Assembly (NCBI GenBank): GCA_030789695.1
Contig: CM061140.1
Span: 79,422,422 to 79,486,421, forward strand
DNA: 64,000 nt
Direction of reading: 5' to 3'
Source: Scilla litardierei
Taxonomy: Eukaryota; Streptophyta; Magnoliopsida; Asparagales; Asparagaceae
The position numbers and the translations under genes are program-made. This document shows, in pieces, positions 12,701-24,300 of the stretch (positions are counted from its first letter, which is position 1; each line of letters starts with the position of its first letter). Under the pieces are notes generated by a model. The model had not been told where the DNA came from. It searched no databases and saw nothing but the letters and a program-made list of their open reading frames with translations.

Positions 12701-12815
12701 TTGCAAGGACTTATACTTGGTTATTCCAGACGCTTTATAGACTGGAGCCTCACAGCTCCAAGTCTGAGCGGACTTTTCACGCTTCGCCTCCATTTTAGGG
12801 AAGCGGGTCGTGACA
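9780..12815 (+). repeat. 3' LTR of the non-coding element
   Basis: Partner of 3203-6238 and the same length. It has the same 109-bp tandem unit (11860 and 11969) and the same acidic ORF (12233-12475). The ORF at 10500-11033 (177 aa) is a proline- and serine-rich chance frame; the other LTR has only an 88-aa version. Confidence 0.85.
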
Positions 12816-13206
12816 GAACTCATTCTCCAATGAGCACAGGTGTCTCGTCTTCGACTTCACCAAGTCAAGCGATCATGAGATCATCGTCACCGCTACACGA
12901 TGAAGACAATGACACAATGGTCTGTCCGATGTTTCGATATCCTTTTCTTGAAACATCTACGACCACGAATGTTTCTAGACTTATGCTACATACGGTCAAG
13001 CACTTCTACATGATCGAGATCCTCATCTCAATACATGTTTGACCTTGCATTAAGTCTCAGGACTTTACCTAAGTAAATTTCTAATGATAACTACATTATG
13101 ATTTAACTTAGATAAATTCTTACCATACAGCTTACTGTAATTTTGAACAAGATGTTTGTACAATTACACAGAGATAAATTGCCTCGAGGGCATACATCTC
13201 CCAACA
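12816..13206 (-). mobile_element. Split copia-type LTR, proximal part with the TG end
   Basis: On the minus strand it begins at 13206 with TGTTGGGAGATGTATGCCC followed by TCGAGGCAA, like known long copia LTRs. It runs to the GAACT duplication of the big element and resumes at 3202. Beyond 13206 the sequence is copia integrase, so this element inserted into the pol of C1. Confidence 0.5.
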
Positions 13207-14270
13207 AAATGTTCGGTGGCATTCCATATGCAAGTTGTATTGGAGATAGACTCTGACCTCCAGAGGGTCTTATTTTCATTTATGATGCAGCATGCAAAAT
13301 TGCATGTCCCTATGCATCCACCGGCAACTGGGATTTCATTAACAATAGACGTGCAATCCATTGGAGTCTTTTTATCAGTGACTCTGCCAACCCGTTTTGG
13401 GTATGAACATGCGGCACTGTATGTTCATTTTTTATTTTCGTTGCTTGGCAATACTCTTGAAATGACTGGGAGGTAAATTCCCCAACATTAACCAGACTTA
13501 TTTTCTTTATTTGATTGTCTGGAAAAGTGCATGCAACATTATTATTTGTGCCAATAGCTTTGGAAAAGCTAAGTTGCAGGTCGATAGTAGACACACATAT
13601 GAATATTTTGAGGATGCAATTATCAGTACAATAAAGTACCGAAATAGCCCACTAGGGGGTGGATTTGTCCACATCTATCTCCTTATTTTCTTTTAAGGAA
13701 ACGTGGAGATTCTATGTCGAATTTAATTAGAGATGGCTTTGTAATTTGTTTTCCCTTGTAGCAATGGATGCGAGGGAATTCTCCCTTCTGAAGAATCTTC
13801 TGGTTCTTCAAGTCATACCCATATGATAAGATGCGGTGCTTCATCACTGATCCAGGATGGACAAGTCTATCATGCGAAAGTAAAAACTTGGCTGATGTCG
13901 GGCACTTCGGTGCTCCGTTAAATTCGCTTCCTCTCTTCGAATCTTTGTATGGTATAGGCCTGAAAGGCTCTCAAAACATTCAAGTATGGATTTTACTCTT
14001 TTTTTCTTGAGACATTACATACAATAATTTTTTTCTTTTACATTTGTTGTTTCCAAATTGAATCCGTTTAAACGGATGTCCTTGAAGCTTAGAAATTTTC
14101 TATTGGAATTCGGAGAGAATCGTGCATCCTTTATTTTTATTTCTGTGTCATTTGGGAGCAACAGTGTTGTGTTTCCAGAACCTTCAATATGGCCCTGATA
14201 TTGGGCTTTGTATTGAAGGATCGTATGTGTTTATTGTCTACTAATCAGTCATGAGAGCAATTCATCTATT
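13207..14270 (-). pseudogene. Ty1/copia pol remnant of element C1 (integrase to protease)
   Basis: Frame-broken pol fragment. From 13594 to 13310 the integrase core shows DNQIKKISLVNVGEFTSQ and then VHTQNGLAESLIKRLQWIA, matching the integrase of copies A and B in this window. Around 13700-13860 is the region before integrase, and 14030-14200 matches the protease region of copy A. Everything beyond integrase (reverse transcriptase, RNase H, 3' LTR) is cut off where the other LTR starts at 13206. Many stops and frameshifts show it is long dead. Confidence 0.8.
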
Positions 14271-14378
14271 AAAAGATGAATCATGTAAGCACATTTTCAG
14301 AAAAACATTTTCATTCAAAACAAATTCAAATTGCTCTCATGAAATAAATTGTTCTGAAACAAATACAAAGATAAATGG

Positions 14379-15341
14379 CTAATCTAGCAAGTCATCTCTT
14401 TCGAAGTCATCAGCTGTGAACTTGACTGGAGCATTGGTGATCACCAGGTTTGTTTCAGCTTTCTTTTTCTTATTTTCTTTATACAGTTCCTGGAGATGCT
14501 GCGGAGTTCGACACACTCTAGGCCAGTGGCCTTTCATGCCACAGCTATGGCATTAGTCTTTCCATTCCCTCTTAGATGGGGTGCATCATTTCTATTGTTT
14601 TCATTTTGCGCCAAATGAACTTTCGCCTCCCTTCATTTATTTGTTGCTGGACTTGGCCTTTGCCCCTTTTGTTCTGTCCCCCTTTCTGTGGTCTTTCTCT
14701 TCTTTTGTTATCCCTCTTCTTTTTGGAAAAAAAGATGCATTGTGAGCTTCTATTGGGGGGGCAGTGCCAGAGGGGTGCATGTTGCGAGTAGCGAGGATAA
14801 ACTCTCTGTTTTATTCAGTCATGAGTAAATATGACAGTAGCTCAGAATACTTGGTAAATTTGCGTTCACGGCATTGCTGCATTAGTATCGCATCTTTCTC
14901 ATGGAAAGACGTGTACGTCTTTTCCAGCATGCGATCTTCCGAGATTTTTTCACCACACAACTTCAGGCGTGAGGTGTTGCTAAAGAGAGCTGAGTTGTAC
15001 TCAGCTATGGACTTAAAGTCATGCAGTCTCAGGTTCTCCCACTCATATTGTGCCCTTGGTAGTATAGCAACTTTCTGATATTTATATCTATCCTCAAGGG
15101 CGGTCCACAGCTCAAGTGGATCTTCGACCGTAAAGTATTCAGCCTTTAGGGTCGTATCCACATGGCAGCGAATATAGATAATGGCTTGCGCCTTTTCTAT
15201 TTCGCTTACATTTTCATCTTTAGTCACAGCAGAAATGAGGGACTTAGCCCGTAGATGGAACTTCACATCGAGCTGCTAGCTCAAATAGTTTCTTCCTGAT
15301 GCATCCAGCACTTCGAAATCAACACTTGCGATTTTGGCCAT
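14379..15341 (-). pseudogene. Ty1/copia gag remnant of element C1
   Basis: The gag start codon is at 15341 (M-A-K-I-A-S-V-D-F) and the stop at 14379, ending DDLLD as in the other copies. The longest open piece is 15266-14811, covering the central gag region (KFHLRAK, then EDPLELWTALEDRY). A CCHC zinc knuckle (CHSCGMKGHWPRVC) survives near 14550-14510. Stops and frameshifts break it between these parts. It belongs to the same family as gag at 24917-25930 and 62120-63142. Confidence 0.8.
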
Positions 15342-17090
15342 TTTATCTAGTAGAGCACAAATTTGCATGAATTTAAACAATAAACATTTTCATGCTGAGG
15401 CAATTTTTAAATGAAGAGCTAATTGCATGGATCGGCCAGTCCCACATAAATAAAAAGTCCAAAGTCCCATTACAGTTCATATTACACAAATGAAAGCTTT
15501 AAAAAAATTACAACTTTGGAAACCCCATGGGTCCCATATAAGATCTTCAGGTTCAAGTGTGGCCTCCGTCTCCATGGAATGTAGTCTTCGGTCTTGGACA
15601 TTACATAAATTCCTAACTACAATTTCTCTCAAAAAGTAAATGAAAAGTGCAAGAAATAAAATGTGGGACTAAAACAGCCGATCCAAAACCGCAATTAGCC
15701 ATCCATGCAAAAATTTGTGCTCTTCAAACATTTTCAGCAGACATTTTCATCTCATGCATCACAGGCATTTATATTCACAGGAGGATAAACAATTTAATTA
15801 CTTAATAATTATTGGACCACTGGGCAACGTCATGCACCGTTAGGTTAGGTGACTAACGGCAGAGCGGTCGCGGGATCTTTCTAATTATTAAGTTTAATAT
15901 TTCACAACCAAATATCAGTTTATCCACGGAATAATCCATTAAACAGCATATAATTATGATCCTACAAAGGTATCATATAATGCAAAGGTTGTGCTAGTTG
16001 GGATTATTTAAAAGAGTTTGAAAAGAACCTAAAAATGACATGTTCTTCATGAAAGGAGGAAGTTTTCCTTTTAAATTATCCCCAATTGATCCCTAAATGT
16101 CCCCAGATATCCCCTTAAAATCCCATTAATGTCCCATATTTTATCATAATTTTTCATGAATTTTTAGGTCCTCATAAGCCTTTAATCTATTTTTAGCCCC
16201 TAAACCCCAATTTTCTGTTCTCTATTTTTTTTGTGCGGGCAGAAGCCCGCACATGTCATGTGGGCTTCAGGCCCACATTCATTTTTTTCTTCTTGAAATG
16301 GGCTTGCGGCCCATCTGGAGAGAGAGAGATAGAGGGAGGGAGGTAGCTAGGGTTGCCCCCCATTGCTAACCTGTGGGTCCGCTAGGGGCGGGGACGGGGT
16401 TTGATAGGGGCGGGAAGGCGCCCCCTTCGCTTCTGGCGGCGGGAGGGTCCGAGAACGATGGCACCCCCTCCGCTTTAGGCAGGGGGGTCCAACACATCGA
16501 CTCGGCAATGCCCCCCTCCGCTACAGGCATAGGGGGTTCGGGTTCAAGGCGCGCGACGCCCCCCCTCCGCTACAGGCGGGGGGTTCGAATCCAATGGCAT
16601 GCGGCGCCCCCCTCCACTACAGGTGGGGGGCGAATACAACGGTGATCGCGCCTCCCTCCGCTACAGGCAAGGGGGTCCATTTACAGCAGTGGCGGTGCCC
16701 CTCTCTACTACAGGCGGGGGGGTTCATTTACAGCGGCGCGCCTCCCCTCGCTACTGGCAGGGGGTTGGATTCGGGGATGGTTTTTATTTAATTTCAGATT
16801 AAAAACATGTAAAAACATGATTTTTGGACGATAAAATCGTCGATTTAGGCAATTAGCCCTATTTCCACTCTCTATGGATAAAACTATCATGTGCATGATA
16901 AAAATTACATTTTAGCGAGGAAATTCCTCTAGATCCATCCTCCAGATCTAGCGACGATTGAACGAAGCCTACACGTGGATGACGACGCCCGTTTGAGGTA
17001 GATAACATCGTGCGGATCTCCCGTCTTTCCTTTGCTTTTACAGCGATCGATTTTGTGTGGAAATTTTATATAGAGTCTCGTACTGTAACA
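15342..17090 (-). other. Long non-coding leader of copia C1
   Basis: About 1.75 kb between the 5' LTR (17091-17236) and the gag start. Its order of landmarks matches the leaders of C2, A and B: a segment with GGATCGGCCAG, then ACCGTTAGGTTAGGTGACTAACGG, then repeated GGGCTTCAGGCCC hairpins, then a block with AGATCTAGCGACGATTG next to the LTR. No coding frame is conserved across the copies. Confidence 0.7.
16419..16767 (-). repeat. Hairpin minisatellite, eight units of about 46 bp
   Basis: Eight units start near 16420, 16461, 16510, 16558, 16605, 16650, 16696 and 16740, with spacings of 41-49. Each has a C-run, a core like CCGCTACAGGCGG, and a G-run, so each can fold into its own GC hairpin. 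Spacers between units differ. It lies in the copia leader between gag and LTR. Confidence 0.85.
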
Positions 17091-17236
17091 TGTTTTGAAT
17101 AATCATCTGCAGAAGGAACCCCAGCTCTTTATTTATAGCAGGAGAGGAGCATACAGAGATAAGATACATTAGATACGGTCTTATCTATAAGATAAGACCC
17201 AATCCTAACCACTCATCACTTTATCTGTTCACAACA
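17091..17236 (-). repeat. 5' LTR of copia C1 (146 bp)
   Basis: Starts TGTTTTGAA and ends TTCACAACA, and carries CTCTTTATTTATAGC, the reverse of a TATA region, as in the LTRs of A and C2. The 3' LTR is not in the window. Confidence 0.7.
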
Positions 17237-17966
17237 AAAACAATAATTGTGATATGGGCCATTATACATAATTATCTATAAGCAAAATTGCATGAATTAA
17301 TATAGAAACTGTAAATTATATCATGCAGAGGCAATTTTTAAAATGAATATGCTAATTGTGTGGATCGACCAATCACCACAAAATAATGTTCAAAATCCGA
17401 ATTATTCAATCCCTTTTACATAAATGAAAACGAAAGAGTACAATGGAAACCACATGGGTCCCATGAAATTCTTTTTCTTCAAGGATGGCATCCGCCTCCA
17501 TTGAAATGGTCATCGATCTTAAGCATTACATAATATTCCTCACTACAATTTCTCTCAACAAGAAAAGATGGAGGAAAAATAAAATGTGGGACTTAAAAGG
17601 CCGATCCAAAACCACAATATAGTCATTCATGCAAATTTTGTGGTCAGAAAACATGTTTATAACACATCACATGCATTAAGATTCACATGATAAAATAAAA
17701 TGTCATACACTGTTAGTTTAGGTAACTAATGGCAGAGCGGTCACAAGATCTTCATAATTATTAAGATAATGCTTGCACACATAAGCATAAATTTATTCTA
17801 GAATTTGTGACGGGTATTTGTGATATAAGGCATATTAATATGATCCTAAACACATGCATCATAGATGAATACTATGCTGGCAATAAATTGTGTGCTTGGG
17901 GTCAAATTCAAATAAAAATTGAATAATGCCCTCATGTAATTTGTTTGAAAGGAAAAATAAATTTTT

Positions 17967-18147
17967 TGTTGAGAGAGATTGGAAGAAGAGACAAATAAAA
18001 TCTCATTAGGAGTAGCCATGGCACAAGCCATGGCTCTCTATATATTCAATTAGAGAATAGGAGTTCAAGGGACTCCCCACTAAGTTAGTGGAGAGTTATG
18101 GTGAGATGTTGAGGGGGGAGGCCAAAAGCCTCCCTCAACTCACAACA
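17967..18147 (-). repeat. 3' LTR of element D (181 bp)
   Basis: Begins TGTTGAGAGAGATTGG and ends CTCACAACA. The adjoining CTCCCCATC is a short polypurine tract on the minus strand. Confidence 0.75.
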
Positions 18148-18700
18148 CTCCCCATCATCTATCCATTACCTTGGGTTAAGCATATGAATACTTCAGGATT
18201 CAGTATGCTAATGGGGTGGATACTTCTGGATCCAGAGCCACTGTGGTTGCCTCGTTAAAACCTTAGATGTGGAAAACCCAGTGGGAAAAACCAGCAGCTT
18301 AAGGGAAAAGAGTACAACTATTGAGGGACTCACCCTGATCTGTACAAGCTTCAGGCTTGCAGATCTCCTATGTATCTATACATCATCTCCTATTCATCTA
18401 TACATCCATCATGTTCTGAAAGAAAATACAATCATCACTCATCTATACAAGTTTCACTCATCTAGCGGCTATAGTAAAACAGTGGCGTTCTGGAGTGGAA
18501 TGCTCTTCGAAGTTTGATAGATGACGCCACTAAAGTATTCTTTGAATTAGTCTTCAGTGTGTCTGCGAGGAACTGCTGGACCTGGCTGAGCGTTTTCAAT
18601 ACTTGCTTCTTGGATGATGAGCTTCTCAGAAGATGTAGTCATTAGAGGATGATGTGTAGATATTTAGAAGGTGGCCGGCCTATTGTGTTTTAGTCATCGC

Positions 18701-19197
18701 CAGTGTTCTAAAAATCGGCCTGGGCGGCCGCCTAGGCGGCGCCTAGGCGCTAGGCGGCCAGTAAACGCCCCGATTATGGCCTGGGCGGTCAATCTGGGCG
18801 TTTTTGGGATTAATCGGCCGCCTAAGCATTCTGGGCGGTGTCTGGGCGCTCTGGGCGGTTCCTAGGCGGTTCCTGGGCGGTTTCTGGGCGGTTTCTGGGC
18901 GTTTTTGGTAAATGGCTTAATTGCACAAGAGTATCTTTTAAATTTTATTTTGTTGCACACAAATACTCTAAAGTAGGTAAACTTGATTTGATTTAGTATG
19001 TATTAAATATTTGATGTATTTTAAATAATATATATATATATATATAAACATAAATATATTATATAAAAATAAATAAAATAATTAAAAACTGCAAATCCGC
19101 CTAGGCCGATTAATCCCCGATTAATCCCCGATTAATGCTCTGGGCGCTGGGCGCTAACAATCCGAACGCCTAGCGCCTAGCGTTTTTTACAACCTTG
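18701..19197. mobile_element. Non-autonomous hAT element (497 bp) inside D
   Basis: Flanked on both sides by the perfect 8-bp duplication GTCATCGC (18693-18700 and 19198-19205), the hAT hallmark. The ends are CAGTGTTCTAAAAATCGG on the left and, inverted, CAAGGTTGTAAAAAACG on the right. It is rich in CTAGGCG and TGGGCGG repeats next to both ends and AT-rich in the middle, with no transposase. Confidence 0.85.
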
Positions 19198-19432
19198 GTC
19201 ATCGCGATGATCTTTAAACCTGCATATGCGATATATATTCCTTGACCCTTGGAAGTTGCGCAGAAGCAGCTTATCCTTGGTCTAATGTTGCTCTCCAGGA
19301 CAACATTGTATCTGGTGAACAACTTTACTGGAGACGTTCTATCAAAGATACGTGTAGTTAGCCAGATAAAGAAGTGTAACAAGTACACTAGAGCTAGGCT
19401 CTTCGGGAATTAGAGCAAACGGGCTAATAACG

Positions 19433-19601
19433 TGTTGAGAGAGATTGGAAGAAGAGACAAATAAAATCTCATTAGGAGTAGCCATGGCTCTCTATATATT
19501 CAATTAGAGAATATGAGTCCAAGGGACTCCCCACTAAGTTAGTGGGGAGTTATGGTGAGATGTTGATGGAGGAGGCCAAAAGCCTCCCTCAACTCACAAC
19601 A
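19433..19601 (-). repeat. 5' LTR of element D (169 bp)
   Basis: Matches 17967-18147 apart from a 9-base shortening around GCCATGGC and scattered substitutions. The bases just inside (CTAATAACG) take the place of CTGATAACG in copies A and C2, the presumed primer-binding site. Confidence 0.75.
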
Positions 19602-19606
19602 TTTTT

Positions 19607-20832
19607 CCTTTTGTTCCCTTTTTATTCACCAATTTTTCCCTTGTATCACCTTGATTCCCCCCTATTTTTCCCTATTTGCCCCTCTATTTCCTATTTATTT
19701 TTAGGCCCAAAATCCTCCTTTTATTCTTTTTATTTTCCTTTCATTTTTATTTCAGTTTAAGTTAAGGCCCGCAGCATAGCTGCAACTTCAGCCCATTTGC
19801 CCCCTATTTTTTTTGTTTCGTCTATAGGCCGATGTTCGCAGGCCGCTGCGAGCTATGGCCCGCAGCCATTGTTTTCTCTTTTTTGTCATTTTGTTTGGCC
19901 TGCAGGCCAAAGCCCGATGCAGGCTTCGGCTCGCAACTATTTCGTTTTCCTTTTTTTGAGTAGTGGCCCGAGGCTCACAGCATAGCTGCAAGCTTCGGCC
20001 CTAAAGGAAAACAATTTTTTGGTAGTGAGCCGAGGCCCGCAGCTCTGCTGCGGGCCGAGGCCCTAAAGCAAAACAGGAAAAAAAATTTGATTTGGTACAG
20101 CGGCCCAAACAATTTTGGGGGAGCTGCATGTTAGTAGTAGTCGCTCCTCGCGGTAGTTTTGCGTCGGGCAGAGGGGAGTTGGGGGTTTGGGGGCCTGGTC
20201 GCCGCATAGAGCGTTGGAACACCGCCGCAGGGCGTTGCTAGGTTGCCGGCGGCGAGGAGCCGCCGAGGTTAGTGTTAGAAAAAAATATTTCCCGAAAATC
20301 CCCAAGTCAGGGTTTTGTCCCCGCTGTATGCGACACCGTGCCACCGTCACTAGGGGAGCGGCGGGGCCACGGAGGGGGCGGCATAGGCTGTCGGCGACAA
20401 GGGTGCCACCGCCGGCCATGGTTTGTTTTGTTTTTTTTTGTGAAACCCTAGTTAAGGGTTTTTTTGTCGTTGTATGTGGCGGCGTGTCGCTGCTGTATGC
20501 GGCGGCGGCACGCCGCCACCACTAAGGAAAGTGAGGCACCATAGGAGGGGTGGCTGTGGCCACTCCCCCCCCCAAAAGATCGGCTACGATGAGCCACCGG
20601 CCTTCCCCTAAATAATCTATGTTTGATGTTTTCGAGTTTGATCTTGGACTATCTATATCATAGGCATCATGATCATGATAGAAGAAAATTGCATCGTTTT
20701 CGATATACCTCAAAGATCGAAGAAGACGAGTGCGTAGAGGCATGTGACGTCCATGCGCAATGGATTAACTGTCTCCTTTCTAGCTTTCACAATAAACTGG
20801 TCTTCAATCTTAAGGAGAGCATGCTGATAACG
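19607..20832 (-). other. Leader of copia C2 with GC hairpins
   Basis: Non-coding. From 19765 to 20070 there are five GC-rich palindromic blocks based on GGCCCGCAGC...GCTGC. From 20220 to 20530 there are two related blocks around GCTGTATGCGGC and GCCACCGTCACTAGGGG. CTGATAACG next to the LTR (20825-20832) is the presumed primer-binding site. ORFs at 20063-20525 run on both strands and are chance GC-rich frames. Confidence 0.6.
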
Positions 20833-20914
20833 TGTTGTGAATGTGTCTCATGTGGAGAGAACACGTCTTTATTTATAAGGGAATGGGGGAGAGTTCATAC
20901 ATGAATATGATACA
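20833..20914 (-). repeat. 5' LTR of copia C2, first part before insertion A
   Basis: Begins TGTTGTGAATGTGTC and includes GTCTTTATTTATAAGGG, the reverse of a TATA region. It resumes at 28167 after element A. Confidence 0.7.
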
Positions 20915-21140
20915 TGTTAGAAGGTAATAGAACTCAAGAGAGAGAGAGAGAGAGAGAGAGAGAATTTCATTGCTAAGAATAAGTCACCATGCTAAGAGCC
21001 ATGGTGCTCTATTTATATATCTCATAGTGGGGAGGCCAAAAGCCTCTAGGAGACCAAGGGTCCCCATTACTCTAAGTAATGGGAGCCTAATGAATGGGTA
21101 ATGAAGGAGGGGAGGCCAAAGGCCTCCCTCATTCATAACA
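20915..21140 (-). repeat. 3' LTR of copy A (226 bp)
   Basis: TGTTAGAAGG to TTCATAACA. It holds a (GA)n run at 20939-20963 and a TATA region (minus ATATATAAATAGAG near 21024-21011). The partner LTR has a shorter GA run. Confidence 0.92.
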
Positions 21141-21150
21141 CTCCCCCTTA
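21141..21150 (-). other. Polypurine tract of copy A
   Basis: The minus strand reads TAAGGGGGAG directly before the 3' LTR. Copy B has TAAGAGGGGG in the same place. Confidence 0.8.
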
Positions 21151-21398
21151 CACATTCATCACTTCAGTCTCAGCTACTGAGGCAAGGGGTGGATACTTCT
21201 GGATCCAGAGTAAGTGTGTTTGCCTCGTTAAAACCTTAGTTGTGGAAAACCCAGTGGGAAACCCAACAGCTTAAGGAAAAAGAGTGCAACCCACATGTTA
21301 CTCCCCCTGATCCGTACAAGCTTCAGGCTTGCAGGTCTTTCAACTGTCGCATACCAATGTTCTTTACAAGCTTTACAAAAGTACATTTAGGCAATGCC

Positions 21399-24300
21399 TT
21401 AGTAAAAAAGATCAGCTAAGTTGTTGCATGACTGGATCTGTCGAACTTCAATCTGCTTGTCGTTCTTCTGCTCGTGCGTCCAGAAAAACTTGGGAGAAAT
21501 GTGTTTTGTCCTGTCGCCTTTTGATGTGGCCCTTCTGAAGCTGAGCAATGCATGCGGCGTTGTCTTCGAATAGGGCAATAGGCTCCAGATCACTGGTCTT
21601 CAGGACAGTGGATTGGAGGATGTGTTGGACGACGGAGCGAGCCAAAAACATTCTCTGCTCACCTCATGGATCGCTATGAGCTCTGCATGGTTGGAAGATG
21701 TAGCAGTAGTGGTTTGTTTTACCGATCTCCAAGAGATAGCAGTACCTCCGTAGGTAAATACAAAACCTGTTTGAGATTTTGCCGTGTGCGGATCAGAGAG
21801 ATAACCTGCATCAGCATAACCAAACAATTTGGGGGAGGCACCTCTCTGGTAGTAAAGTCCAAGATCAATGGAACCCTGAAGGTATCGCAGAAGATGCTTT
21901 ACTCCGTTCCAGTGGCGCTTTGTGGGCGCAGCACTGTGTCTGGCTAGTAGATTAACTGTAAACATTATATCGGGACGCGTACAGTTAGCCAGATATAGAA
22001 GTGCTCCAATGGCACTGAGGTAGGGTACTTCAGGACCCAGTATCTCCTCCCCCTCTTCCAGTGGCCGGAAGGGGTCCTTATGTACATCTAGTGATCTTAC
22101 GACCATAGGAGTACCTAAAGGATGACATTTATCCATATGAAACTTGCGTAGAAGTTTCTTTGTATAATTAGATTGGTGTAATAGGATTCCACCTCTTAGG
22201 TGTTCTATCTGTAAGCCAAGACAATACTTTGTTTTGCCTAGGTCTTTCATTTCAAAAGTATGTTTAAGGCTTTCAGATATCTCTTTGATCTCTGCAGGAG
22301 ATCCTATGAGATTTAAGTCATCTACATATACAGCTATGATGACAAATCTTGTTCCCGTTCTTTTGATAAAGATACACGGGCAGACTTCGTTATTCGTGAA
22401 TCCTTGCTGTGCAAGAAAATCACTTAGTCTGTTATACCACATCTTGCCCGATTGTTTTAGACCATATAATGATCTATGTAGCCTTACAGAGAATACGTCC
22501 CGAGGTATCTCTTTCATCTCTGGGGGTAGATTAAACCCATCAGGAAGTCTCATATAGATATTTTTATCTATATCGCCATATAGATATGCAGTCACAACGT
22601 CCATGAGCTGCATTTATAGGCTTTCCAGAGAAGTTAGGCTGATTAAAAATCGGAAGGTGATCGAATCCATGACCGGGAATACGTATCTTCATAATCAATC
22701 CCCGGTCTTTGGAAAAATCCCTGGGCTACAAGGCGTGCCTTATAGCGAACGATCACATTATTTTCATCTCTTTTTCTTATGAAAACCCACTTATATCCCA
22801 CAGGTTTTACACCTACTGGTGTTTGGACTACTGGTCCAAAGACTTTGCGTTTCAAGAGTGAGTCCAGCTCTACTCTTATTGCCTCGTCCCACTTTGGCTC
22901 ATCATCTCTGCGTTTACATTCCGCTAGAGATCGTGGTTCGACGTCATCGTCATATTCAGTGACGTGAACGGTAATATCGAACGTAAAATCGTCGTCGACG
23001 ACTATTGCTATTTCTGTCCAGTACTTCTCCAGTACGTACAAAATTTAATGATGTTTCTCCTATTGTTTCCTCTGCTGGGGAATCAGGAGGGGAGAAGTAG
23101 CTGGTCTGAGCTCAGCATCCTGTGGAGGGATAATCTTAGTATCGCCAGGAGTCTTCCTTTTTCGAGGAACTTTATCTTTTGAACCTGGTGGGCGTCCTCT
23201 TTTCATTTGAGGTACAACCAATTCTGCTGCCGGTGGGCTGCATCCATCTATGGGGATGTCAATCCTAGCTGGCGTATTGGCAGCAGGGACGTGTGAACGG
23301 ACAATCTTCTGATTGTCCGTGAATTTATCCGGTAAAGATGTACTGTATTCTGGATGTGAGGATCTTCAGGATCTCATCTTCACACAGATTAGTACGCGGA
23401 TCATATAGGGACAAAGACTTCTGTCCCAACTAATGGTCTCAGAAGCTTCTGGCTTCTTAGACTGTGTGCCCAGTTTTGGAAAAAATTTCTCATTAAATTC
23501 ACAGTCTGCAAAACGTGCCTTGAATGCGTCACCCGTCAGGGGTTCAAGGTATCTGATAATAGAGGGTGAATCAAACCCAATATATATACCTAGACGACGC
23601 TGAGGACCCATTTTGGTCCTCTGCGGTGGTGCTATTGGGACATATACCGCACAACCAAACACTCTCAAATGAGAGATATCCGGAGGTGCGCCGTATGCTA
23701 GTTGCATAGGGGATAAAGTGTGACCTCCAGAGGGTCTTATCCTAATAAGTGATGTGGCATGTAAAATAGCATGCCCCCAAGCATCCACAGGCAACTGGGA
23801 TTGCATAAGCAATGGACGTGCAATCCATTGGAGTCTCTTTATAAGAGCCTCAGCTAATCCGTTTTGGGTGTGAACATGTGCTACCCCGGATGTTCAACTT
23901 CAATACCCGTTGCCCGGCAATAGTCTTCGAAGACTTGTGAAGTAAATTCTCCCGCATTATCAAGACGTAGTTTCTTGATTTGGTTATCGGGGAAATGAGC
24001 ACGCAACCTTATTATTTGTGCCAATAGCTTTGGAAAAGCTAGGTTGCGGGTGGACAAGAGGCACACATAAGACCATTTGGTCGATGCATCAATCAGTACC
24101 ATGAAGTACCGAAATGGACCACTTGCGGGGTGAATAGGCCGCAAATATCACCATGAATTCTCTCAAGGAAGCCAGGAGACTCTAATCCCACTTTCAGGAG
24201 GGATGTTCTCGTTATAAGTTTTCCCTTGAAACAAGGGAGACATGGAAATTCACCCTTTTGAAGAATCTTCAGGTTCTTCAATTTGTGTCCACGGATTCAG

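Larger units (their letters stand above)
3203..12815 (+). mobile_element. Complete non-coding LTR retrotransposon with 3.0-kb LTRs
   Basis: Two direct repeats of 3,036 bp each (3203-6238 and 9780-12815) start TGTCACGG and end TAACA or TGACA. The five bases GAACT flank the whole unit on both sides (3198-3202 and 12816-12820), so this is one clean insertion. Between the LTRs are 3,541 bp with no gag or pol reading frame in any frame, making it a large non-autonomous element of the LARD type. A purine-rich AAAGTGGGTAGGA just before the right LTR is a plausible polypurine tract and sets the plus orientation. The bases before it (CGAGGACGGACTTTATTC) resemble the pol end of Ty3/gypsy chromoviruses, so a gypsy origin is likely but inferred. 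Confidence 0.85.
17967..19601 (-). mobile_element. Deleted copia derivative D, TRIM-like
   Basis: Two short LTRs (17967-18147 and 19433-19601) flank an internal region with no gag-pol frame. TTTTT lies on both sides (17962-17966 and 19602-19606), though this is a low-complexity duplication. The inner part keeps bits of the family's 3' end (TGTACAAGCTTCAGGCTTGC near 18340) and a scrap of reverse transcriptase (TTAGCCAGATAAAGAAGTG near 19360), joined by a large deletion. Without the nested hAT element it is about 1.1 kb. It must have moved with proteins supplied by an autonomous relative. Confidence 0.75.

Noticed and set aside
13156..13476. 106-aa plus-strand ORF
   Set aside because: Antisense to copia integrase remnants on the minus strand.
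16419..16767. CRISPR-like array of short palindromic repeats with spacers
   Set aside because: Plant nuclear DNA, repeats not identical, no cas genes, and it lies in a retrotransposon leader.
20063..20525. ORFs of 112-118 aa in the C2 leader
   Set aside because: Opposite-strand frames over GC-rich hairpin blocks, not kept in other leaders.
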